Source of the DNA: Flagellimonas abyssi | GTDB taxonomy: Bacteria > Bacteroidota > Bacteroidia > Flavobacteriales > Flavobacteriaceae | Direction of reading: 5' to 3' | DNA length: 64,000 nucleotides | Assembly: GCF_019457905.1 (NCBI RefSeq) | Contig: NZ_JAHZSV010000010.1 | Location: forward strand, 1-64,000 | In this document: positions 46,337-54,455 of the stretch, one piece after another | Position numbering within the stretch: position 1 is the first letter of the stretch | Layout: the number at the start of each line of letters is the position of its first letter | Made by a program: the position numbers and the translations under genes | Notes under the pieces: model-generated | What the model was told of the DNA's origin: nothing | The model's database searches: none | What the model saw: the letters and a program-made list of their open reading frames with translations, nothing else

Positions 46337-47179
46337 GTGAAAGTTCTTCCGTTTAAAATTCCGAAACCCAAAGATGAAGCCTTGGTCTATCAAGTAGATC
46401 GGGAACGGGTTTTTTATGACCAACTTCACCAACATGCAGAAATACAGATAAGTTATATTGCCAAAGGTGCAGGATCTTTGATCGTAGGCGACTCCATTAG
46501 TGATTACAAGGAGGGTGATATCTTGGTCATAGGAGGATATGTCCCACATGCTTTTAAGAGCGATGTTTCCTTTTCTCCAAAATCGCTTATGTACACTCTT
46601 TTTTTTGACATCAACTCTTTTGGAAAAGATTTTTTCCGCATTACAGACCTTGCATCCACAAAGGAATTCTTCAAAAAATCGGAACTTGGAATGCGGGTCA
46701 TATCCAATAAAGACATCATTATTGGAGAGTTCAACAAACTAAAAACTCAAAATAAAATAGAGCAAATAGCCACTCTGTTGGTCATTATAAACCGTATAAC
46801 ACAATCCCAAACAACGCCCCTGTCCTCATTTGTTTATCGCAAGTCTTTTTCCGATGATGAGGGCAAGCGTATGAACGATGTTTTTAAATATGCCATGGAC
46901 CGCTACCACGAGCCTATCAGTTTAGATGAAATAGCCGATGTGGCCAATATGAGCAAAAATGCTTTTTGCCGGTATTTTAAAAAACGGACGAACAAGACTT
47001 TTTTTCAGTTTCTTATTGAGATTCGAATAGAAAATGCCTGTAAACTGATTCTTGGAAGTCCAGAACTGGCTATTTCATTAATCTCCGATCAATGCGGATT
47101 TAACAACATTGCCAACTTTAACAGAAAATTCAAGGAATTGAAAGGCTGTTCTCCCACCCAATTCCGGGCGCAATTTTAA
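46337..47179 (+). CDS. AraC-family transcriptional regulator, probable activator of hydroxyproline use
   Basis: The 280-residue product has an N-terminal cupin-like ligand domain (about 15-150; LHQHAEIQISYIAKGAGSLI, then IGGYVPHAFKSD) and a C-terminal AraC double helix-turn-helix (about 180-280; LDEIADVANMSKNAFCRYFK, then SLISDQCGFNNIANFNRKFK). It is divergent from the hydroxyproline operon, 135 nt between start codons, and the ATACT direct repeats lie in between. The ligand could be hydroxyproline or a pathway intermediate; the sequence does not show which. The start is a GTG at 46337 that gives MKVLPFKIPKP, the typical N-terminus of this group. Confidence 0.9.
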   Translation: MKVLPFKIPKPKDEALVYQVDRERVFYDQLHQHAEIQISYIAKGAGSLIVGDSISDYKEGDILVIGGYVPHAFKSDVSFSPKSLMYTLFFDINSFGKDFFRITDLASTKEFFKKSELGMRVISNKDIIIGEFNKLKTQNKIEQIATLLVIINRITQSQTTPLSSFVYRKSFSDDEGKRMNDVFKYAMDRYHEPISLDEIADVANMSKNAFCRYFKKRTNKTFFQFLIEIRIENACKLILGSPELAISLISDQCGFNNIANFNRKFKELKGCSPTQFRAQF

Positions 47180-47202
47180 AATCCATATCGATATAAAAAA
47201 AA

Positions 47203-47222
47203 CGGATGGGAAATCCCATCCG
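47203..47222 (-). terminator. Terminator between the araC-type gene and the second susCD operon
   Basis: CGGATGGG (47203-47210) pairs with CCCATCCG (47215-47222) around loop AAAT. The left flank is a run of eight A, which gives a U run when read on the minus strand, so it mainly ends the susCD transcript. The plus-strand side has only CTTATGC. Confidence 0.8.
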
Positions 47223-47287
47223 CTTATGCACTAAATAACAAACTCAAAACAATTACAACAATTTGTTTTATCGTCTACACCTTTTCC

Positions 47288-48886
47288 CTAGTAGCCAGGA
47301 TTCTGGCTCAGGTTTGTGTTGGTGTTAAGTTCTTCCAAGCCTATGGGAAATAGGATTGTGTAGTCTCCTTGAGGGGTATGGTTATACCAATTTTTTGTCT
47401 GGTACACACCAAATCGAATCATATCGGACCTTCTTCTTGCCTCTGCAGCGAACTCCCATCCCAATTCGTCCAAAAAGCGGCCGTATGGTACAGCAGATTG
47501 GTCTCCTGGTTGATCTATGGTTCCATCTTCGGCCAAGGTTCCATACTCCACAGTAGTATCCCCTTCAAGTTCAGTTCCTGTAACGGTGGCCTCGGCAGGA
47601 TCTTCAAAAGAACGTAGACGAACCTGCGTTACTATGGTAGCTGCTTCATCGGCACGATTGGTTCTTAAGAGGGCTTCGGCCTTCATCATAAGTACATCTG
47701 TATACCTCAGAAAAGGGAAGTCAACGCTGAGTCCTGCTGTAGCTCCGGATTCTATTTCGTATTTACCACATCTGAAACCGTCTGTAAATTCGCAATCATA
47801 AATACTTGGCATTTCCTTTCTGAGGGTCATTACCACACTACCGTCGGAAGCGTTCAATTGGTCTCCCATCAACCAGGTATCCGCCAAACGTTTATCATTG
47901 GTATCATAACTATCTATAAATTGTGGATTACAACTAGACCCTCCCCAAGGTTGGGCCTGCATATCAAAAACCAATCTATGATCTGGCAAAAGCATTTTCA
48001 TATGGGCATTCCAGTCGCCAGCAAATATTTGATCGTAAGGAATCGCGAAAACCATTTCTGGATTTCCCTGATTCTCTGTACTAAAGATATCGGAGTAATT
48101 TGACGATAGCTCAAAAGCCCCGCTGGATATAATTTCATCACATGCATCGATAACATTGTCCCATTGGGCGGTTCCTGTATATACCTCGGCATTTAAATAC
48201 ACACGTGCCAGAACATGATAAGCTGCCCACTTCGTCATACGACCATAGGTTGATTGATCTACGACCTCGGTTAGGTTGGGTATAACCTCTGTCAACTCGG
48301 ATACAATAAAGTTGTACACTTCTGCACGTGGACTCTGTACCGGAAGTTCATCACTATAACTTGCTATAATGGGAACGTTGCCATGGGTATCCACCAACAT
48401 AGAATAGTACAATGCCCTCAAGGCCCTCATTTCTGAAATAATGGCAGATGCCTGCTCTTCGCTCACCGGTAGTTCTCCAGATTCTACTTGTAGAATTACC
48501 CTATTGGCACTATTGATTCCATTGAAACAGGTTATCCATGTGTTTCTTGGTTGCCATTGGGTCTCTGTCCATTCATGAAAGTGCATTCTTTTGTATGTAC
48601 CTCCATCATCCCAACCATTGGGCCGTGTTGGAGTCACGAACATATCGCCGGGCTCTTCCTGCAAATCAAAATATCCTTGCCAACCCATTACAAATCGCAT
48701 TGGCGTGTAAGCGGATGCCATAACCGAAATGATATCGGATTCCGAAGGCACAAAAGAGGATTCTGTCACTTCCGAGAACACTTCTTCCTCCAAGTCGGTA
48801 CAGGCTATTGGCAAGAGTAATAAACTTGCCAGGAGCGTCAAAATTTTTGGTCTAAGTGAATTCACTTTGTTTAATATATTTTTCAT
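47288..48886 (-). CDS. SusD/RagB-family nutrient-binding lipoprotein
   Basis: The 532-residue product is the surface lipoprotein partner of the SusC porin encoded upstream. Its lipobox is LPIAC (Cys29) after a long hydrophobic signal, followed by TDLEEEVFSEVTESSF. The helical SusD core includes FNGINSANRVILQVESGELP and DVLMMKAEALLRTNRADEAA, and the C-terminal FLDELGWEFAAEARRRSDMI is the SusD C-terminal signature. The ATG at 48886 (MKNILNKVNSLRPK) is chosen; the frame open to 48979 would overlap susC. It lies 10 nt after the susC stop. Its position beside the hydroxyproline/arabinoside genes suggests, but does not prove, that it binds glycopeptides or arabinosides. Confidence 0.94.
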   Translation of the reverse strand: MKNILNKVNSLRPKILTLLASLLLLPIACTDLEEEVFSEVTESSFVPSESDIISVMASAYTPMRFVMGWQGYFDLQEEPGDMFVTPTRPNGWDDGGTYKRMHFHEWTETQWQPRNTWITCFNGINSANRVILQVESGELPVSEEQASAIISEMRALRALYYSMLVDTHGNVPIIASYSDELPVQSPRAEVYNFIVSELTEVIPNLTEVVDQSTYGRMTKWAAYHVLARVYLNAEVYTGTAQWDNVIDACDEIISSGAFELSSNYSDIFSTENQGNPEMVFAIPYDQIFAGDWNAHMKMLLPDHRLVFDMQAQPWGGSSCNPQFIDSYDTNDKRLADTWLMGDQLNASDGSVVMTLRKEMPSIYDCEFTDGFRCGKYEIESGATAGLSVDFPFLRYTDVLMMKAEALLRTNRADEAATIVTQVRLRSFEDPAEATVTGTELEGDTTVEYGTLAEDGTIDQPGDQSAVPYGRFLDELGWEFAAEARRRSDMIRFGVYQTKNWYNHTPQGDYTILFPIGLEELNTNTNLSQNPGY

Positions 48887-48896
48887 AATATTTTTT

Positions 48897-51800
48897 TTAG
48901 AATGTGAAGTTGATCCCCAATGTAAATGTTCTGATAGAGGGGTACTTATCCCTGTTATCATTTCCTGGAACAATTCCATCGTTAGGAGTGCGGTTTCTAT
49001 TTACTTCTGGGTCTATCCCCTTATATCCCGTAATAGTCGCCAAGTTCAGTCCTGATGCATAAATACGGAAGCTTTGGGCAAACTTGATGGCATCCTTGGG
49101 CAGTGTGTATCCCAAGGTAACGTTGTCTATCTTTAAGAAATCCCCGTCTTCCACATAGTAGCTTACAAATCGTTGCACATCTTGCAGGACAGCTTTTCCA
49201 TATACCATATCATAGGCGGAGTCCAATGTATTGTAGCTGATAGTTGGGTTTTCATAGAACATTCTGGAAAAGTTCAATATTTGATAATCCAATGCTCCTC
49301 TTAAATTTACCATCAAGTCCCAGTTTTTATACTTAACCGTGTTGTTCCAGCTATAGTAGGCTTTTGGCAAACCGTTGCCCAGTACTTGTCTATCGTCGGT
49401 AGTGGCCTCGGTTGCAGGAACAAGTGTGCCATCAGGACGTTCTATGACCCAAATACCGTCTTCGGTAATGTCCACACTTTTTAATCCAAAGAAATTACCA
49501 ATTGGTTGTCCCTCTTGAATTCTATGAGTTTCGATTTGAATAGGCTCGCCTGTATATCCCTCATCAAAGAAATCATTGGTCAATTGGAACTCGCCGTTGG
49601 ACAATGACACTACTTCGTTGGTATTCGTGGAATAGGTAAGGTTAGCGGTCCATTCAAAATTATCCGTTTGAAAAGGGGTCACGTTCAATAGGAATTCCAG
49701 ACCTGTATTTTTAATCTGAGCTACGTTCGCCGCTATCTCTCCATAAAAATAGGGAGGTGTCGGTACGCTATAATTCAGCAGTGCATCCTTCGTGGTTCTG
49801 TTGTAGTAATCTACGGAACCATTGATGCGGCCATCTAGCACCCCAAAATCCAATCCTAGGTTAAACTCTTCCTTTTTCTCCCAACGCAGGTTTGGATTTG
49901 CGTTACGGGACGGTACCAATTCTCTTACCCATTGGCCATTGTTCAAGAAATAATCTCCATACGTTAGCCCACTCAAAGCTTGGTAATTAGCTCCTGCATT
50001 GATCCCTGTGATACCAAAACCTGTTCTTAACTTAAGATTGGACAGCCAATCCCAGTTATCCGCGAAAGATTCCTGATCTACGCGCCAACCTAATGAAATA
50101 CCAGGAAAATTACCCCATTTGTTATCTTCACCAAATCTGGAAGATCCTTCACGGCGCATACTTGCCATTAAAAGATAACGATCATCGTAGTTGTAGGTGA
50201 CCCTTGAGAAAAATGCTATCAGTTTATCGGAATACTTTTCACTTCCCATTCCTGCTTCACCCAATTGAAGTCCTTGACCGCTACCCAAGTTATTGTAGGT
50301 AAAACCATCCGTTGGGAAACGACGGTTGGTTGCCCAAAAGCCCTCAGTGGTATTGTCTTCATAGTTGTACCCAACTAGACCTGTCACCTTGTGTTTTCCG
50401 AAACTGTTGTCGTAATCCATGGTAAACTGCCCATAGTTTCCAACATAATCATTGGTCCCCCTTGAAGCAAAGCCTTCTTGGCCGTTTTTAGTAGTGGAAA
50501 CATGGTTCTTTGTCTGGTAAAAACCTCTGATATTTGAATTTCCCTTACGCGTATACAGTCCTTTGACCGTAACATGGTCTCCAAAGTCGTAGCTTAAGGA
50601 AAAATCGAATCTAGTGTTCCTATACCTGTTCTGACCAATGGTTTCCTGTATATAGGCAACAGGGTTGTCGTAGAAATACACATCTCTCTCGTACCAAGTT
50701 CCATCTTCGTTGTAAACAGGCTCCGTCGGATTTCTTATCAGGGCCTGTCTGTATATGTACGGGTTAAAGCTTGCTCCATCACCCAGGGCATTAAAGGTCT
50801 GTTCGCTCAATATTACACCAACATTTGCTTTCAATCGGTTGTCGAACATGGCATGGTTCACACTTACTCTTGCCGTATGTCTCTTGTTATCGGATTTTAG
50901 AAAAATCCCTTCAAGATCCCTATAGTTTAAGGAGGCCGTCATATTGGAAGTTGAATTACCTGCCCTAAAAATAAGGTTGTGAACTTGACTGTAGGCATCG
51001 CGGGTAATTTGGTCGACCCAATCGGTATCAGACCCAAAGTCCTGAACATTTGCTCCATTAAAAGTGTAACCTTCATTGAATTTTTGTCTCAACTCTCCAG
51101 CATCCAAGAAGTTCAATCTATCAGCGATTGTGGACAAAGATGCATATCCATTATATTCAATGGTCGGTTTCATATCTGCACTACCCTTTTTTGTGGTAAT
51201 GATGATTACACCATTGGTACCACGCGTTCCATAAATGGCAGTTGCAGAACCATCTTTTAGCACATCAATGGATTCAATGTCTTCTGGTGCCACAGTATTT
51301 AAACTTCCGGGAACTCCATCAACCAAAACCAATGGGTTAGACCCTCCAGTTAAAGAGGAGAACCCCCTTAAGTTGATTTGCGTACCTTCCGTGGGGTCGC
51401 CCGAAGGTGCCGAAACGGACAGACCGGCAACCTTACCTTGAATAAGTTGCGCCGCATCCTTTACATTTCCCTGTACAAAGTCTTCAGACTTTACAGTTGC
51501 CACAGAACTGGTTACATCGGCACGTTTTTGCGTACCGTAACCAATTACAACTACTTCCGAGAGCTGTTGAAGATCCTCCTTGAGGACCACATTAATTGTG
51601 GATTTTCCTTGTACGGGAATTTCCTGACTTACAAAACCTAAATAAGAAAATACCAACACCGCATCGGATTGCGAGGTGGTAATCTCATAATTTCCATCAA
51701 AATCGGTAGCCGTACCGTTGGCGGTGTTCTTTTCCAACACCGCAGCTCCTGCAATGGGTATCCCTTGCTCATCTGTAATGTTACCTGTAACCGTCTGTTG

Positions 51801-51908
51801 AGAAAACCCAGCTTGCGCCACAAAAACGCAAAACAAGGAAAGTACAAGCTGCTTTTTAAGACAATTGGTCCCTAGACATTCTTTAAATAAAAAGTTAGCC
51901 AATTTCAT
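48897..51908 (-). CDS. SusC-like TonB-dependent outer-membrane transporter (no STN domain)
   Basis: This 1003-residue porin begins with a signal peptide (QLVLSLFCVFVAQAGFS), then the CarboxypepD_reg-like domain (about 35-120, VTGNITDEQGIPIAGAAVLE), the SusC hallmark SEVVVIGYGTQKRADVTSSV, the plug (LVLVDGVPGSLNTVAPEDIE) and the barrel ending in Phe. It lacks the STN domain found in the first susC of this window, so it does not signal to a FecR protein; regulation should be by another type of factor. It is the first gene of a two-gene operon. Two palindromes (51998-52011 and 52146-52174) lie in the long upstream region. Confidence 0.95.
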   Translation of the reverse strand: MKLANFLFKECLGTNCLKKQLVLSLFCVFVAQAGFSQQTVTGNITDEQGIPIAGAAVLEKNTANGTATDFDGNYEITTSQSDAVLVFSYLGFVSQEIPVQGKSTINVVLKEDLQQLSEVVVIGYGTQKRADVTSSVATVKSEDFVQGNVKDAAQLIQGKVAGLSVSAPSGDPTEGTQINLRGFSSLTGGSNPLVLVDGVPGSLNTVAPEDIESIDVLKDGSATAIYGTRGTNGVIIITTKKGSADMKPTIEYNGYASLSTIADRLNFLDAGELRQKFNEGYTFNGANVQDFGSDTDWVDQITRDAYSQVHNLIFRAGNSTSNMTASLNYRDLEGIFLKSDNKRHTARVSVNHAMFDNRLKANVGVILSEQTFNALGDGASFNPYIYRQALIRNPTEPVYNEDGTWYERDVYFYDNPVAYIQETIGQNRYRNTRFDFSLSYDFGDHVTVKGLYTRKGNSNIRGFYQTKNHVSTTKNGQEGFASRGTNDYVGNYGQFTMDYDNSFGKHKVTGLVGYNYEDNTTEGFWATNRRFPTDGFTYNNLGSGQGLQLGEAGMGSEKYSDKLIAFFSRVTYNYDDRYLLMASMRREGSSRFGEDNKWGNFPGISLGWRVDQESFADNWDWLSNLKLRTGFGITGINAGANYQALSGLTYGDYFLNNGQWVRELVPSRNANPNLRWEKKEEFNLGLDFGVLDGRINGSVDYYNRTTKDALLNYSVPTPPYFYGEIAANVAQIKNTGLEFLLNVTPFQTDNFEWTANLTYSTNTNEVVSLSNGEFQLTNDFFDEGYTGEPIQIETHRIQEGQPIGNFFGLKSVDITEDGIWVIERPDGTLVPATEATTDDRQVLGNGLPKAYYSWNNTVKYKNWDLMVNLRGALDYQILNFSRMFYENPTISYNTLDSAYDMVYGKAVLQDVQRFVSYYVEDGDFLKIDNVTLGYTLPKDAIKFAQSFRIYASGLNLATITGYKGIDPEVNRNRTPNDGIVPGNDNRDKYPSIRTFTLGINFTF

Positions 51909-51997
51909 AATACATGTTAATTAGTTGAGTTAATTTTTCCTGTAAAAACCATTGCTCAGCATCGTTAATATTGATTTAAAGATTAATAAGCGTTAAT

Positions 51998-52011
51998 TTT
52001 ACACTTGTAAA
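51998..52011. promoter_or_regulatory. Palindrome TTTACA-CT-TGTAAA upstream of the second susC
   Basis: Two perfect 6-bp arms surround a two-base centre. It lies directly next to the weak -7-like box (52014-52021), so a bound protein would compete with polymerase. Possible operator for a dimeric repressor; the regulator is not identified. Confidence 0.4.
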
Positions 52012-52145
52012 TGTAAACTTATGGCTCAGAAGATTTCTGGAAATATTATCCGGTTTTGATATTATGTTGACCAATCAGCCCTGTTATTCTTATTTAACGT
52101 GACTTAATTCTATCAATTCGTTAAAACTGAAAGTAATTTCACTGA

Positions 52146-52174
52146 TTTATGTAAGTAAATTTATGTTACATAAA
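52146..52174. promoter_or_regulatory. Inverted repeat TTTATGTAA / TTACATAAA
   Basis: Two perfect 9-bp arms (52146-52154 and 52166-52174) are separated by 11 nt, the arm spacing being two helical turns. It lies about 104 nt before the exonuclease start. It may be an operator or a weak hairpin; no U tract follows, so it is not a terminator. Confidence 0.4.
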
Positions 52175-52277
52175 ACTAGGGCGGCATTAGTTCAAAATCG
52201 TACCAACTTTATCCAAACCAATTCTAGGTATGTTCTTTGTATGGACTTATCAAGTGCTCATAAAACCCTAACTTTAG

Positions 52278-53666
52278 GTGCAATTTTTTTTAGACTTGTA
52301 CACCATAATCGACATAGAAACCACGGGAAACGGAATCAAGGGCAACAAGATTACCGAGATTTCTATTTTTAAATATGATGGCGGACAGATCGTGGACGAG
52401 TTTACGTCCCTGGTCAACCCGCAAAGTCCCATTCCCTATTTTATAACAGGACTTACGGGAATCGATGATCACATGGTGCAAAATGCACCCACTTTTCGGG
52501 AAATTGCCGATACGGTCCTAAAAATTACCGAGGGATGCATTTTTGTGGCCCACTCCGTTAATTTTGATTATGGTGTGATCAAAGAGGAGTTCCGACAAAT
52601 TGGAATTGATTTTACACGAAAAAAGCTCTGCACGGTGCGTTTATCGCGCCAATTGATTCCCGGGCTACGCTCCTACAGTTTGGGGAAATTGTGTTCGGCC
52701 GTTCAAATTCCGCTGGTCGACCGCCATCGTGCCAGGGGAGATGCCCACGCCACGGTACTTTTGTTTGAAAAACTTCTAAAAAATCCCAAAGCTGAAGAGG
52801 TCTTTAAAAAATTTCTAAATGCTAGAAGTCAAGAGGCCACCCTTCCTCCACATTTGCCCAAAGCTGTTTTCGATAAAATTCCGCAGAAGCCTGGCATCTA
52901 TTATTTTCTGAACCAGAAAGGGGAAATCATCTATGTGGGCAAGGCCATCAACCTAAAAAAACGGGTGTTGGGGCACTTTTATGACAAGAGCCGTAAAGAA
53001 ATCCAAATGTGTGCGGAGACGGCCCATATCGATTTCAAACTATCTGGCAGCGAACTGGTCGCTCTGTTGATGGAATCTGCAGAAATAAAAAGGTTGTTCC
53101 CGCCCTACAACCGTGCACAAAAAAAACCGGGCAGGCAGTATGCCATTTTTACCTACGAGGACCGAAATGGGATTACGCACCTAGCTTATAACAACATTAA
53201 AGGGGCCCCCAACCCATTAAAAGTGATTCATAACCAAACGCAATGCAGAGCTTACCTGGAAGAAGTATGCAAAGCTTTTTCGCTCTGCCCCCGATATTGC
53301 CATTTACAACAGACCAACGCGGCCTGTTCCCATCACGAAATAAATACCTGCCAAGGAATTTGCCGGGGAGAGGAAGCGGTGTACGACTACAACCACAAAG
53401 TGGAGGCAGCGATTGCACATATGAAACTATTGACTTCCGAAATACGGATCATCAAAGAAAAAGGAAGGGATGCAAACGAAAATGCCGTGATATTAATCGT
53501 GGACGGCATTTATAAGGGCTTTGGCTTTATCGACACCGATATTCAAATATCAACCCTAGAAGATGTGGAAGCCTTTATCACCCCACAAAAACATACGGTG
53601 GAAACGGAGAGTATTCTCACCCAATACTTGTTAAAACAGGACAAGAGCCAAATGTTGGCCCAATAG
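52278..53666 (+). CDS. DEDDh exonuclease fused to GIY-YIG endonuclease (DnaQ/UvrC-N-like)
   Basis: The 462-residue protein joins a DnaQ-type 3'-5' exonuclease domain (about 5-170) to a UvrC-like GIY-YIG domain (about 195-290) and a C-terminal region resembling that of UvrC-type proteins. The exonuclease motifs are IIDIETTG (Asp, Glu), VAHSVNFDYGVI (Asp) and HRARGDAHAT (His, Asp). The nuclease motif is KPGIYYFLNQKGEIIYVGKA. A Cys-rich stretch follows (SLCPRYCHLQQTNAACSHHE) that may bind metal. It probably acts in DNA repair, as an alternative nicking enzyme of the Cho kind. The start is uncertain: GTG at 52278 is used, but TTG at 52296 gives a start (MYTIIDIETTG) closer to relatives. Confidence 0.87.
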   Translation: MQFFLDLYTIIDIETTGNGIKGNKITEISIFKYDGGQIVDEFTSLVNPQSPIPYFITGLTGIDDHMVQNAPTFREIADTVLKITEGCIFVAHSVNFDYGVIKEEFRQIGIDFTRKKLCTVRLSRQLIPGLRSYSLGKLCSAVQIPLVDRHRARGDAHATVLLFEKLLKNPKAEEVFKKFLNARSQEATLPPHLPKAVFDKIPQKPGIYYFLNQKGEIIYVGKAINLKKRVLGHFYDKSRKEIQMCAETAHIDFKLSGSELVALLMESAEIKRLFPPYNRAQKKPGRQYAIFTYEDRNGITHLAYNNIKGAPNPLKVIHNQTQCRAYLEEVCKAFSLCPRYCHLQQTNAACSHHEINTCQGICRGEEAVYDYNHKVEAAIAHMKLLTSEIRIIKEKGRDANENAVILIVDGIYKGFGFIDTDIQISTLEDVEAFITPQKHTVETESILTQYLLKQDKSQMLAQ

Positions 53667-53678
53667 ATCGAAGTAAAG

Positions 53679-54455
53679 CTATGCTTTTGGTTTCAGAACA
53701 ACTTTAAATTCAGCCGTGTCATCCAGTTTTTGAAATCCTTGATGCAGTTCGGTCTGATCCACGGCATAGGGATAAAATGATATGGGTTCAATGCAGACCA
53801 TATTCCGAACTTCGGTCCAGCACATAAAATTTCCAAAACCTTCGGTCTCAATGGTGATTTGTTTCTCATCTTTTAGTGTGATGGAACTGCAATCCTCCAC
53901 GGGAAGCGCTCGATTCCCAACAGCCAAAACCGCTTCCAAAGAAATTTCTTTATCCTTCGCGATAATGACCGGTGATTCTGAATGTAGTTTGAAAGCTGGA
54001 TGATATCCCAACATAAAGGGCATCCCCTGTTCTCCCGAAATTTTGAAATGAATTTCGAGGCCCTCATCGGTCAACAAAAAAGATTTCTCGAACCTAAAAT
54101 CGTAGGGCCAAGACAAAACGGCTTCAGTTGATTTTTCGGGGAACTTTGAATTGGAAACCTCGGTGCCCGATTGATATTGCTTTGCAAAAACGGCAGAAGT
54201 AGCAGTTTGCTGCTCCAAGTCGTACTCCATTTGACGCAAAAGCCCGTGTTGATCTTGTATCGCTTCACCTTTAGGTGTTTTTACCCGAAAATTGGCCTCG
54301 TTAACGGGACCGATGATGGGAAACATTTCCGTATCCACACTACCCCATCCAGGGCTTCCCTTTTGGTGGATAAATTGATGCCCATTTACTTCATAACCTA
54401 CCAACTCTCCTTTATCAATTTTTACGAAAGTGTTATTTGTGCTGAGTGTAACCAT
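53679..54455 (-). CDS. Aldose 1-epimerase family protein (LacX-like)
   Basis: The 258-residue product has the aldose-epimerase beta-sandwich without a signal peptide. Visible features are WGSVDTEMFPIIGPVNEANF near the substrate pocket, FMLGYHPAFKLH with the conserved His and FMCWTEVRNMVCIEPISFYP with the Glu-Pro that carries the catalytic Glu. This is the short form seen in LacX-like proteins rather than galM. The actual sugar is unknown. Its ATG overlaps the M20 stop by one base (TAATG), so the two are translationally coupled, an odd pairing of functions. The product is cytoplasmic. Confidence 0.85.
   Translation of the reverse strand: MVTLSTNNTFVKIDKGELVGYEVNGHQFIHQKGSPGWGSVDTEMFPIIGPVNEANFRVKTPKGEAIQDQHGLLRQMEYDLEQQTATSAVFAKQYQSGTEVSNSKFPEKSTEAVLSWPYDFRFEKSFLLTDEGLEIHFKISGEQGMPFMLGYHPAFKLHSESPVIIAKDKEISLEAVLAVGNRALPVEDCSSITLKDEKQITIETEGFGNFMCWTEVRNMVCIEPISFYPYAVDQTELHQGFQKLDDTAEFKVVLKPKA

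Larger units (their letters stand above)
51909..52277. other. Intergenic region between susC and the exonuclease gene
   Basis: This 369-bp AT-rich stretch separates divergent genes and must hold both promoters. I see no open reading frame of note and no RNA gene. The symmetric elements are TTTACA-CT-TGTAAA (51998-52011), centred 96 nt before the susC start, and TTTATGTAA...TTACATAAA (52146-52174). A TAAACTTA at 52014-52021 is a weak -7-like box on the minus strand (TAAGTTTA). Confidence 0.6.

Noticed and set aside
52058-52072. Third, imperfect copy of the AraC element (GATATTATGTTGACC) upstream of the second susC
   Set aside because: It matches GATACTATATTAACC at only 12 of 15 positions, lacks the first ATACT repeat and is not 46 nt from a -7-like box, so chance in AT-rich DNA is the better explanation.
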